From the NCBI GenBank assembly GCA_018136815.1, contig CM030934.1:962979-1026978 (forward strand): a stretch of 64,000 bases of DNA, written 5' to 3'. The notes under the pieces are model-generated. The model was not told the origin of the DNA. It saw nothing but the letters and a program-made list of their open reading frames with translations, and did no database searches. A program made the position numbers and the translations under genes. This DNA comes from Isochrysis galbana. Taxonomy: Eukaryota > Haptophyta > Isochrysidales > Isochrysidaceae. Below, piece after piece: positions 8,999-19,027 of the stretch (the first letter of the stretch is position 1; each line of letters starts with the position of its first letter).

Positions 8999-11195
8999 TC
9001 AGGCCTCGTCATCGCTCTCGTCAGAGTCCTCTGGCTCGTCAGGAATCATCTCCAACTCCCAAGGCAGCACCTTGCTCTCCCACTCAGCAAGCTGGGATTC
9101 CATCAAGAGATTTGTGTGAGCTCGCACAAGCCTTTCCACCGTCCTTTGGCCGAGTCGGTTGCGCTTCTTTGAGTGGATCCAACCTTCAACAGACCAAGAA
9201 TGCTCGCACCCTGATGCGGAGCAGTCCATTGAAAGCAGGCGCATCGCCGCCCAACGAAGATGTTTCCAAGGCGCAAGGTAGATCTTTGCCCATTTGTAGG
9301 ACGCCATATCCTTGGCGTACGATGAGAAAGCACAATCATCGGTCAAGTCGTATGTACCTACTGCCTACGGCAAGAGCCTCTTCAAAATCTGCAAGCTCAG
9401 CGAGCAAAATAGGATACGGATGCTCATCGTTCGACATCTGGCGCAAAACCTGTTTCACCTCTTGAGTCTCAGATGTGGAAAAGTCGCGCCGACAAAATTC
9501 TGGCTCAAAGCGGTATGCCGCAGTCATTGCAGAAACATGGAAGTACTCCCAGCGGGCCATAAATATGGTGTGTATCTTGCGACGAATCCTCTCTGGCACA
9601 TTAGGAATAGTATTGCCGTAAAACGAATCGAGTTGCAGCATGTAACCGTAGACTTTTCCCAACATTGCTCCCTCCTTGCCATCAGTGAGTCGCAACATTC
9701 GAAGGGCTGGCTCCAAAATGGTGATGCACATCGAAACTGTGTCTTGAAGGCTCTCGGCTCTCATCTCTAATGCAACGTTTTACTTCAGCTCCTTTATCTC
9801 TCACATCCCGGCTTTGCTTTGAGAGCCACGCAGTAAACGCTTGGTCAATAACGAGCTTGTCCAAGATGGGATGGACATTCTTGAAGCGAATCAGCATGAG
9901 GAGCCTAGAGGCAAAGCGTGTCTCACAAAAGCGCACGAGCTCAGTCCCACCCTTAAGCCTACTCTCAGGGGGAATCTCTTGAGCAAGCTCTCGGTATCGT
10001 GCCAACGTTTTTTTAAATATATGATGAACTTCACGACGTCCCAGACGCGATCCGCACATTTGCCGAACACATCCTCCCCCCAATCAAATTCACGATCGAG
10101 GCCTTTCACGCGAATCGTTGGCTTGTCTGAGACGACATTCTTCATGAAATTGTCTATCGAATGAGCTGGACAAATGAAAGTCAAGACATGCGGGGCCTTT
10201 TCTTGGATGAGCGGGAACGCTGCTTTACACGCGCCGTCCATGCAAACGCCCACCACAAGACCTGGCTCAAAAGAATCAATGTGCTTGAGGATGAATTTTG
10301 CTATGAAGGCGGCGTCCTTTGTGTCGCCGGATGTGTCGATCGCCTCCAAAAAGTAGGACCCAGCAGGGATGCTAGCCAACGCGTTGACGATCGGCCGGTT
10401 TTGGACACTCGTCCAGCCATCCGAGATGAGTACGAGGCCAGTGATATGGGCCAGCCCCATCACCTTGGCCCTGACCCGTGTGTTGAGAGCGGCGTCGTAC
10501 GCCGGGAGAATTTTAGAGGTCATCTTAAGACGATGGGGCAGGACAGGCCCATTGCTATCATACATGTGCTTACCACTTTTCGCCGTGACGCACACCGCTT
10601 CTCGGAAATCCGGATCATCAAAAATGTTGAGCGGCAAGGCCTTCTTCATTACAACCTTGAGCCATGCCTCCGCGACCTGCGATGGAGCAACTGCTCCAAA
10701 GTGCTTCGAGGCTGCCGCCACGAGCCGCTCCTGCCTGGCTGCCTCCTTCTCTGCCTCCAACTCCATCGTTGCTTTCTGCTCCGAGCGCCGCTTGCGCAGC
10801 TCCGCAACCACTTGCGCGTGCCGCTCTTTCCAAGCCGCTGTGGGTGTGCACAGCCGGATGCTGCGCGGCTTGAGCGACCCATCGATGTGGCACCTGATCT
10901 GGCTCGGCCCTCCAGTGAAGTGCAGGCCACAAAAGAGGCACTGCTTCTTCTTCACGGAGTGCGAGCGACCAGCTGCCTCATCGACAGTCGACCATTCCAG
11001 CTGCGTGCCCTCAAGACTCGCGATGCGCGCGCGGCCCCATGCGATGGGCGCGCCTGCCTCTCCCTCTCCCAGCGCGCCATCGCCAGTGCTGCCACTGCCT
11101 CCATCCATGATGCTGCCACTGCCCCAGACTGCGAGCGAGAGCGAGCGAGCGGCGCCCCCCTGGCAGCGACGACGCACCCCGCGTCGCGACGGCAC
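8999..11195 (-). pseudogene. hAT-family transposase with three frame changes
   Basis: The reverse strand encodes a nearly complete hAT transposase in four overlapping frames: 11195-9891, 10083-9682, 9764-9336 and 9346-8999. Order: an N-terminal BED-like finger (CLFCGLHF...CHIDG), a basic coiled segment, a DUF659-type catalytic region (ISDGWTSVQNRPIVNALA, then VVGVCMDGACKAAFP and CPAHSIDNFMKNV), the ELVRFCETRFASRL block, and the C-terminal dimerisation signature SASGCEHSWSVEGW. The first frame change falls on a T7 homopolymer near 10011-10017, the others near 9760 and 9350. Each is a one-base problem, so decay or consensus error are both possible. The N-terminal extension is GC-rich and repetitive and may not belong to the mature enzyme. 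hAT elements move by cut-and-paste and make 8-bp duplications. I could not pair terminal repeats around this copy. Confidence 0.85.
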
Positions 11196-11210
11196 ATGCA
11201 GACTTCATGA

Positions 11211-11812
11211 AAAGTAAAAAAATAGAAAGTAAAGAGCCTCTAGAGTGAGTTTTGTTTTCCCCCCTCAGAGCTGATAACTGATATCAGTGATTTGGCAAAA
11301 CAGAGCTGTTACTGACGTTGTAAGCTTATAACAGTACTGATGGGACATCTTTGTGTCGCATGTCTGCACAGTGCAGTGCCCTTTGGGCATCTCTGGGCGC
11401 GAGGGAGGCTTGGGCTTGGCCGCTTGGCCGTGGGAGTCTTGGGGAACGTCGCGGGCCGCTTCACGAAGCGGGTCGTTCTATGAAGCTCATCGAGTACTAT
11501 AAAAAGGAGGTCGGCTCAAACATAACGGTCGGTCGGATCCGGGTTTCTCTCCCCCGAGAGAGTGGGAGAGTGGAGGGGAGGGAGAGGGAGAAGCGCGGGA
11601 GGCAGTACTACACACCGAGAGAGAATAAACAATCTCTCCGCGCCGTATTCTTCGAAACAAAATCGCCAGATACCAAATATTGTACTCTATTCTTCTAGAG
11701 TGTAGAGTATCCATTCTCTACTCTTCGTCTCTACTCTACTCCATGGAGAGAAGAGTGAAAGTAGGAGGAAGAAGAGAGAGAGAGAGATCTCAGAGAAGAG
11801 GTGATGTGATGA
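11211..11812. other. Intergenic, no recognised gene
   Basis: AT-richer sequence with GATATCAGTGA near 11279 and purine-rich GAGA stretches at 11550-11600 and 11755-11805. No conserved frame was seen. Confidence 0.35.
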
Positions 11813-11950
11813 GCGGCATATGTAAGACACAGTGTTATTGTCTTTTAGTTGACCGCTTCCCGTGATGTTTTAGGGAGTTGTTGTCTTTTAGTCAACATCA
11901 CGGGAAGCGGTCAACTAAAAGACAACAACACTGTGTCTTACATATGCCGC
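11813..11950. repeat. Near-perfect inverted repeat: 57-bp arms, 24-bp loop
   Basis: The left arm 11813-11869 and right arm 11894-11950 are reverse complements with one mismatch (A in the left TGTTATTG against C opposite). The loop is 11870-11893. Arms begin GCGGCATATGTAAGACACAG. It could be a foldback transposable element or specify a long RNA hairpin in the 5' region of the following RING gene, whose ATG is 78 bp downstream. Confidence 0.9.
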
Positions 11951-12027
11951 CCTCTCCCTCCCTCCCCCTGCCCCCCCCCCCCCCCCCCCCCCCCCAACTC
12001 CCTCTCCCTCTGCGCGCCGCCGATCGG

Positions 12028-15000
12028 ATGGCCGTCTCGTCTGCTCGCGCCGCCGCCGCCACCGCCGGGCGGAGCGAGGGCCCACAGACTGCAATCCAGC
12101 GAGTAGTCGCGACCAGCGAGGCACGCCTGAGGGAGGCGCGCGGCAGGGAGCATCAACTCATCTCGGCTTACGCTCCTGCTGAGCGCCGAGAGCCGAAGAA
12201 GAAGAGGAAGCCGCCGAGGCCGCAGCCGCAGCTGCAGCCGCATCAGCCGTCTGCGGCCGCACTGGCGGGAGTCAGTGTGGTTGGGCGCGAGCCAAATGAC
12301 CGCTCTTTCAGCTGCTGTCACACCATCTGGGGTTCCGCGCCCGCGAGCGAGCCAGGTGCACGCGCAGCTGTGCAGAAACAGCGAGCAAGTGAGCATGAGC
12401 ATCAGCTAGCAGGCCGCTCCTCCTCGGCGGCAGGAAAGCGGGCGCCCAAGGCGCGCGCGCCCACTCCTGCGCCCGCTTCCAACTTCGAGCGGCGGGTTGA
12501 GAGCCGCGCTGCGCGCGAGGCGGAGCGCCGAGCTGCCATGATGGCGCGTCAGGAGAGGAGGGCACAAATGGCGACAGCTGCTGTCCATAGGACTACGGGT
12601 GAGACTAGGCAGTCGCGGTTGGGGGGCTCGAGCGCGCGAGATGGCGACGCTCGACATGGCAGTAGCATCAGAGGAAGTGGCGCGACGTATCCGCCGGCAT
12701 TGAAGGCGTGGATTGTCCGCAGTCTAGGGGAGGTGGAAGACCCACTGGTCTCACGCAAGATCCAGCTCGTCATTAAGGCAACCATTGCGCACGCTGGCCG
12801 TGCCGGCACGATCTGGCAGACAGACTGGGACGCCGAGCCAGCGATCGACCCAAACACCATCCCAGACTCGATCCTGAGCCGCGTAGACAGCGAAGTCGCT
12901 GCGAAACGGGGTGTCGTGGATTCCACATCCAAATCATCAGCCTTGGTGCATGCTCCCGTGCTGGAAGAGGCAGAGACAATGGCACCATCCGACACTGGCA
13001 GACGGCTCGGTTCGAAGCACCGTCATCAGGAATCGACAGTAGCGCCGCCACCTCCACCCTCGGTATCGGAAGGAACTGTAGGCCTTCACGATCGGATGCC
13101 GCATTCCGACGCCGCGCGAATGGTGGCGCAGCTCGCAGAATCGCGCATCGCCGCCTTGGTGGAGGGAGGCGGCGAGAGACTGTGCGACGGAGCCACCAGC
13201 GGCGCCGGAAGCCTGTGCAGCGGCAGCGCTCCTGGCGCCGCCTTGGTGGAGGGAGGCGGCGAGAGACTGTGCGACGGAGCCACCAGCGGCGCCGAAAGCC
13301 TGTGGAGCGGCAGCAGCTCCGAGGCCAGGAGCGCTGCCGCTGCGCAGGTTGCTGCGGCGGTCGCCGCAATGTCGCGTGTGGAGCGCATTGCGGCGCTGGG
13401 CCCCTCTTCCCCTGCACGAGCTTCGTGTGAGGCTGCAGCAGTGCAGCAGGCGGCGAAGGCCGCTGCGGCGAGGGATGAAGCCCACGGGGAGAGCTCGCAG
13501 CCAGCCGTGCGCTGTTACGCGAGCATCCAAGACGATTCAAAAGAGGTGCTGGATGAATGCAGTGCGCAGAAGGTGGAGCTCGTGGTGAGGGAGGGGCAGC
13601 GACGAGAGGCGGCGGCGACGAGGAACGTGGCGGCCAACGCATCGCCTGCTGCCCGGGAGTCAACTAGCGGGGAGAGGACGGCCACCGGCTACCTTTCTCG
13701 TGGCAGGGATAGCGCAAGGTGCCCCCCGACGCTATTTGACGCTGCGAGCGTGCGCTCCGCCGTGCCGGCCGCCGCTCAGAGCGGTCATGCCGAGCAGGCA
13801 AATGACCACCACAATGCCAGCGGCTCCGATCAAGACGATGGCTCGGGCGAAATTCGGACGAGCCCGAGGACAGAATTGCGATTGCGACGGCAGTCGGCGG
13901 CGGCTGCCAGAGCAGGGCGCCTAGAGGAGCAGCCTGCAAGCCTTGCTGCGACCTCTCCAAATGCTGCCGCAGCTGCTGAGGCTGTGGTGACGAGCCGAGT
14001 CGCGGCGCGGCGGCTGACCGAGCAAGCGCGCGTTCAAGCGCTCACTAGCGAGATTGCATTGGCCCCTATGGCGGCATCAGCCGTGATGGACGCCGCGGGC
14101 AACTCGCAGCCGCCGGCGCCCATCGTTCGTCCCTCCCCAGTGACAGAGGAGGCGGTCAGCCGGTCCTATTTGCGCCCAGGGTATGCGGGCAGTAGCGAAC
14201 TCGACGTCGAGGAGATCGAGTCGATCGAGGCTGTGAGTATTCAGCCAGGCAGGGTGCGACGGCGGGATGTGATGCGATGTGAGACGTGGGGGGCACAAGA
14301 GACGCGTCAGTTCGGTATGGGCGCGTTAGTGGCGGGCACCGCGTGCGTGGGGATATCGTGCGCCGTGGATGAAGACGAAGGGGTCGTGGGTGTGGCATGC
14401 GCGCGATCCACCACTGGATACGGCGATCCCGACGCTAGCGGCCTTGAGGTGGCAGGCGTGCCAGCTACATTGTCCAGCGTGCCTGCCAGGGGCACAATCT
14501 TGCGACATTGTAATTCCTCCACGCAACCCGCAGACGAGTGCTCCCGCTCACGTGGGGCGGATCCGATGGCCGCGCCTGCGCTCACCGCGCCAACGGATAC
14601 TGCTGCCTCGCCCGCATGTTCACAGCCCGCGGTATCGTCAAGCGCGGACCGGCGGCCTACTCCCCTTCCCACCGCGCCTGCTGTTCGGCAACGTCCTTCA
14701 TCGGCTGGTAATAGGAGGACCGCAAACGTGATTGAACAGCCCATGGGCGGCGCCTCGTTGTCGGTTGGTGGCACGAACGGCCTCGGTCCTAGCATGACAG
14801 CGGATGCATCGGTCATGGAAGCAGCTCGCGCCGACGGCAGTGGGCAGCTGCACGCTGCTCGCGAGAGACTTGCGCGCCTGGGGCTTGCGAGCTGTGGTTC
14901 TACCGGCTCGTTCAATACGATCTGGGCATCGGCAGTAGACCGCCCACGCACCATCGGCGGCGAGAGTTGGCAGTGGCCATGGGCGCAGCCAGACTCTGCC

Positions 15001-15468
15001 GCCTCGGCATCAGCTTTCAATCGAGTCAGACCTTCATTGGCAAGGCCAGGCGTGGTGCCTCGCCCTCGAGTTCGTCCCGCTTCAGCGGGAACCAGGCGCA
15101 ACGGTTGGGGACGTATGGGGACGAGTGGTGAACTAAGCATCGGAGCCGGGCGCGAGTCTGCCGCCGGCAGCAGCGGGGGCCGAATGTTCCACGCATTGTC
15201 CGCAGAAGGCGGAGCCCCGGATTGGAAGCGAGAGGAGCGAGAGCTGGAGCTCCTTCTCTCGGCACTCGGCAACGGCCGGCCGCTAACGGCGACAATGACA
15301 GAGCCCTGCTGCATTTGCCTTGAGGGGATGTGCGCAGGGAATCTGGCCATGACATTGCCATGTTCACATGTATTTCACTCGGCCTGCATCATGAAATGGC
15401 TGCACAAGACTCAAAATTGCCCTCTATGCAAGGACGACACGCTGAGGAGCCTTGGGGGCATCCCCTGA
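12028..15468 (+). CDS. Large RING-H2 finger protein (probable E3 ubiquitin ligase)
   Basis: An 1146-residue single-exon protein from ATG 12028 (MAVSSARAAAAT); the frame is open further upstream but crosses a poly-C run and the hairpin, so I reject earlier starts. Almost all of it is Ala/Ser/Arg/Glu-rich low-complexity sequence. An exact-frame tandem duplication of 87 bp (29 residues, LVEGGGERLCDGATSGA...) starts at 13151 and 13238. The only recognisable domain is at the extreme C-terminus, about 15304-15435: CCICLEGM-x6-TLPCSHVFHSACI-x2-WL-x5-CPLC, a canonical RING-H2 with all eight zinc ligands. RING-H2 proteins usually recruit E2 enzymes for substrate ubiquitination; the target cannot be inferred. 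The position of the finger at the very end of a long disordered protein resembles the RLIM/Praja/RNF-type architecture, but that is comparison, not homology. Confidence 0.75.
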   Translation: MAVSSARAAAATAGRSEGPQTAIQRVVATSEARLREARGREHQLISAYAPAERREPKKKRKPPRPQPQLQPHQPSAAALAGVSVVGREPNDRSFSCCHTIWGSAPASEPGARAAVQKQRASEHEHQLAGRSSSAAGKRAPKARAPTPAPASNFERRVESRAAREAERRAAMMARQERRAQMATAAVHRTTGETRQSRLGGSSARDGDARHGSSIRGSGATYPPALKAWIVRSLGEVEDPLVSRKIQLVIKATIAHAGRAGTIWQTDWDAEPAIDPNTIPDSILSRVDSEVAAKRGVVDSTSKSSALVHAPVLEEAETMAPSDTGRRLGSKHRHQESTVAPPPPPSVSEGTVGLHDRMPHSDAARMVAQLAESRIAALVEGGGERLCDGATSGAGSLCSGSAPGAALVEGGGERLCDGATSGAESLWSGSSSEARSAAAAQVAAAVAAMSRVERIAALGPSSPARASCEAAAVQQAAKAAAARDEAHGESSQPAVRCYASIQDDSKEVLDECSAQKVELVVREGQRREAAATRNVAANASPAARESTSGERTATGYLSRGRDSARCPPTLFDAASVRSAVPAAAQSGHAEQANDHHNASGSDQDDGSGEIRTSPRTELRLRRQSAAAARAGRLEEQPASLAATSPNAAAAAEAVVTSRVAARRLTEQARVQALTSEIALAPMAASAVMDAAGNSQPPAPIVRPSPVTEEAVSRSYLRPGYAGSSELDVEEIESIEAVSIQPGRVRRRDVMRCETWGAQETRQFGMGALVAGTACVGISCAVDEDEGVVGVACARSTTGYGDPDASGLEVAGVPATLSSVPARGTILRHCNSSTQPADECSRSRGADPMAAPALTAPTDTAASPACSQPAVSSSADRRPTPLPTAPAVRQRPSSAGNRRTANVIEQPMGGASLSVGGTNGLGPSMTADASVMEAARADGSGQLHAARERLARLGLASCGSTGSFNTIWASAVDRPRTIGGESWQWPWAQPDSAASASAFNRVRPSLARPGVVPRPRVRPASAGTRRNGWGRMGTSGELSIGAGRESAAGSSGGRMFHALSAEGGAPDWKREERELELLLSALGNGRPLTATMTEPCCICLEGMCAGNLAMTLPCSHVFHSACIMKWLHKTQNCPLCKDDTLRSLGGIP

Positions 15469-16121
15469 GTTGTGCTACTTTGCACGGGCTTTCTTCAGGT
15501 GCTTTTTGTTCTGAGCGCGAGAGCGCGATCAAGCGTCTCATTCATTGTGCGTGCAATCATTTCCAAGCCGAGAAGTCCCTGAAAAGGAGCTGTTGCCTAG
15601 GCCTAGCATCAAATCTAGTACTTGTGCCCAAGGGGCCGCCAGACGAGCAAACGTGCCGCAAGCACAGGCGGCTTGCATTCATTCGGTACCGGGACGGTGA
15701 GGCGAGGATGGCAGCGGCATGAGAAAGCTCTTGGGGCGAGGGGCCTCGCACAAGGCAGATGTGTACAATGGATATCAATGGTGGCAAGTGGATATACAAG
15801 CGAGACAAAAGAAAAAATACGTTCGTCGTTCAGCGGCAGCGCCGCGCAACGGCCTACCCCCACGCATACAACAATACACGCGCGCCTCGCACATGCTCTT
15901 TTCTCAGCATCTTAGCAACGGCGAGTGAGCGGGTTCTCGCCCCCCGCGCTTACTTACCGTGTCGACGCCCATCGGCCCATTGACCTACTTTTATAAGTGG
16001 GGGTCAATGGGAATGGGGGCCTCGCGCCCCCCTCAGGTGGCGCGTTCCGTCGAAAGAGGATCACGCGAAGGTTATATTTTTACATCCCACACTCTCCTCA
16101 CGATTCTCGAGTGGCAGTGGT
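15469..16121. other. Intergenic, no recognised gene
   Basis: Short unconserved frames only. GCGTTCCGTCGAAAGAGGA near 16046 repeats the sequence at 1661. A degenerate relative of the ...TTATAAGTGGGGGTCAATGGG... repeat tip lies at 15987-16045. Confidence 0.35.
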
Positions 16122-17034
16122 TGTCTTCAACGGATTCAATTAAATTAAAATTACTACTAAAATGTTATATCCTAGCCAACCCCACTAGCTAATTGGACAC
16201 AACTTTTCAGCCCCGGACTCCCGCCATGCCTGGCGAGCCAGGTGTCCGAGTGGTACCGGGGGGGGGGGGCATTGCCCCCTCCCCTCGATATTTGTCCTCC
16301 CCCCAGTGCAAGCACCGACCCTACGCACCCCAGCACACCCTCTCCTCGAGGCCACGCTGGGGGAAAACCCCTTTCGGGTAAAACAACGCAGGGGGGGGGG
16401 CACTCGTGAGTTTAGGGGCCTAGAGCGCTAATCTCCCTCGCCCGAGCGAGTGGCCGCGGCGAGCCGCGGCCCTTCCCTCCTGGCTCTGGCGCCCCCGTCT
16501 TCTCTTACCCAAACGGGGCGAGAAGACACGTTACTGCCGGAGCGGAGAGCTGCCGCTCCCCCCTCGTCCCCTCCCTCTTCCCTTTTCCTCCTCTCTTCCC
16601 TGCGGCGGGGGCCCATGGCGCGCGCCTGCGGCCCCTCGCTCAGGTCCCCAGATGGCCTGCAGGGCCTGGGAGCATAGCTCAGGGGGCAGGTGAGGCTGGG
16701 GCATGGCCCTGGCCCCTCCTGCCTCTCCCTCGCTGGCTCTCGAGCCCCTGCGGGTCGACTGGAGCTGGCTGGGGGGTCCTGAACAGGGGGGCCCAGGGGG
16801 AGGAGGGGCTGGTCAGAGGAATGGGCAGGCCACGATGGGCCAGGGCGGGCGAGTCAGGCGGGCCTGTGGGGAGAGGTATGGGTCAGCAGGGCTGTGTGCT
16901 CCTGGCAAGCCATCAGGCGTGCCAGGAGAGTGGGTGGATCCTCCCCCATGGCAGGGGAGGAGTGGAGAGAGAGGGGGGCTCGTGCCCCCCCATGGGCGAG
17001 CTAAGTATAAATTTAGTGTCTTCAACGGATTCAA
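16122..17034 (-). mobile_element. Non-autonomous retroposon with 18-bp target-site duplication
   Basis: TGTCTTCAACGGATTCAA occurs at 16122-16139 and at 17017-17034. The roughly 877-bp insert between them, read on the minus strand, starts with CTAAATTTATACTTAGC, continues with GCCCATGGGGGGGCACGAGC and ends in an A/T-rich tail (AGTAGTAATTTTAATTTAA). This is the best-bounded member of a dispersed family with tips CTAAGTTTATACTT (also near 4628, 4757, 43896, 49131, 60232, 63066, and on the minus strand near 20890). Its 3' part (CCAATTAGCTAGTGGGGTTGG) recurs at 46646-46700. No conserved ORF. The duplication length and the A/T-rich tail fit LINE-mobilised (SINE-like) insertion. Confidence 0.8.
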
Positions 17035-17166
17035 CCACTACACCGCATACGTCCCTTCCAAAGATTGCGTGCCGGACTTGCCGCGAGCGCTTGGTGGGCG
17101 GAGAGAGCTGAGCGGGTAGTTTCAGCCACAAGTAATGTCATCGCCAGTCCCGCCACAACCACGGTA

Positions 17167-17794
17167 AGGTGCAACTTTACGAGCATCCAACTGGCCATGG
17201 CGACGAGCGGCTTGGCGAGATGCTGGTGGCTGGAACGACCGCTCGCACGACCGCGTCGGTGGGCCGTACGGTGACAGGTCGTATGTCGATGGGCGCTATC
17301 GCGACGGGCAGTATCGCGACGGGCAGTATCGTGATGGGCAATATCGCGATGAGCGATACCACGATGAGCGATATCGCGATGAGCGATATCGCGACCGGCA
17401 ATACGAAGATTGTCGCGGCGGTGGGCGTTGGCATGGCGCCATAAACCACAGGTACGATGGCGTTGCATGCCTGTCATTGCCCGGCCACCAGTTTCTGGAG
17501 TCACCACAGCACCATGCACGCGATTACGCCAAGCGGGGTTCAGGAAGCAGCAGCGGCCCTTCTTCGGTTCTTCTTAGCCCCCCGTGTGGCGTGGCCCTTC
17601 CTCCCTCTTCGCCTGATTCCGCGGAGGTGATGCGAGCGCGCAAGATGGCGCGGCTCCACGTCACATACGAGTCGAGCCATGCCGCCTTGGCTGAAGAAGA
17701 AGCGGAGGCGGAGATGCGAGCGCAGGTGCGAAGCCGCAGGCGGAAGACAGAGGAGGCGGCGGTGGCCAAACTGTGGGGCGCCAAGCAGCTGTAG
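17167..17794 (+). CDS. Partial coding exon with YRDGQ pentapeptide repeats, function unknown
   Basis: An open frame of about 208 codons with no suitable ATG, preceded by a TAA at about 17164, so an upstream exon is expected. It reads SHDRVGGPYGDRSYVDG, then seven or eight tandem pentapeptides of the type YRDGQ/YRDER (17286-17415, a 15-bp DNA repeat), a short linker, and a charged helical C-terminus (AALAEEEAEAEMRAQ, then VRSRRRKTEEAAVAKLWG) likely to form a coiled coil. Such Arg/Asp/Tyr repeats are common in RNA-binding or splicing-associated proteins, but nothing here identifies the family. The 15-bp repeat is open in several frames, so the frame choice rests on the coding-like downstream part. 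Confidence 0.4.
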
Positions 17795-19027
17795 TAGCCG
17801 TATCCCCTATGTTTATGAGAGTGAGTGTGTGTGCCATTACTTGTTCCTAGACAATTAACAATCGCATTGACAAATGCAACTTTGGCAACGACAATGTAGC
17901 TGTTTATGGTCTCCGGCTGGGGTTTATGATCTCCGGCTGAGGCTCGTTACCGCCGGCATGCCTCCTTCCTCATGCTGCCCTCAGGCCCTATGGGCCATCA
18001 CAAGTCGTCATCGTGTTAGTACCGGGCTATTGAGAGTAGTGGTACTAATGCTCAGTTATATTATTGTTATTATGTGTACTGCGTCCCTTCGCCCCCCGAG
18101 TCGCCATGAGCGCCCTCGTGCGAGCCCCGGCTGTCGTGTGCTGAGTGGAGCCCCATGCTATCGCACCGCTCCCCCTCCCAGTGTGCCCGTCCCTCCCACT
18201 CCCGATGTGAGCATGTGCTCCTCGATGCGGTTCAACATATTCCCCTTACTCCATTCCCAACCTCACAGCCACAGCCCCAGCCTCTCCCCCAACCACAGCT
18301 TTTATTGAGGGTTACATTGTACACGATGAATGAGCAGGAGCGCTAGCAGCTCGCACGAGTGGCGGCGCGTGCCGCCTTGACCGAAGAGCTCCGTTACGAG
18401 CACGAGCTGCGACGCGAGAGCTTGACCCCAACTCACGCTCCCAACTCCCAACTTACGGTGCAGAAAGAATTCACAATTGCAGCCCGGATCCACAGGTAGG
18501 TGATGGGTGAATGGCAGTCGGTTTGGCTATCAATATTTTCACGAGGTGAGACACACGGCAGCATGAATATGCCCGATATCGCTAACAGAGGCCCCCCATG
18601 CATAATGCGCAGCCTGAACTCCAAGGCAACCGTCGTCCCTCTGTGCACCATCACCTGTACAAGCACTGTGATCTAAGTCCTTCAGTCAACTTGGCAAAAT
18701 GCTGCAAGCGGAAGTTCAAAACTTATAAGGTGCAACAAGTAGAAACCTCCGACGAGTCGGAGAATCATGTTTTCGCCTGAATCACGAGCGACCTGCAAGT
18801 GCAAGCATTGGCCCTTTGACACGTACCATGAGTGCAGGCGGCTGCGACACCGTATGCACGACGAGCGTCAGTGGTGATGTAAAAAGAAGCGCCCTTCCGT
18901 CAGGCGCGCGTTGGAAGTTCATGCTGCAACCGAGTGCGTGCAGCATGAAACAAGGAATAGTCGATGCGTTCAGCTCGCATGTCTCAATGGCACGTGGTCA
19001 ATGACGGCGAAGGCATCTAGTCATCCC
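17795..19027. other. Intergenic, fragments only
   Basis: A stretch at 18010-18065 (GAGAGTAGTGGTACTAATGC) repeats 5330-5380. At 18330-18490 the plus strand can read LARVAARAALTEELRYEHEL interrupted by a TAG, with a GTAGGT after 18496; this looks like a decayed exon. Nothing else is supported. Confidence 0.3.

Noticed and set aside
10161..11217. Long plus-strand frames opposite the hAT transposase
   Set aside because: Shadow frames of the reverse-strand transposase; no domain.
8690..11350. Terminal inverted repeats for the 8999-11195 hAT copy
   Set aside because: CACAAAGATG occurs near both sides (about 8749 and, reversed, about 11345) but the match does not extend and no 8-bp duplication was found.
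17280..17420. CRISPR-like array
   Set aside because: Repeats are 15 bp, contiguous and without spacers, and they encode a pentapeptide repeat in a eukaryotic context.
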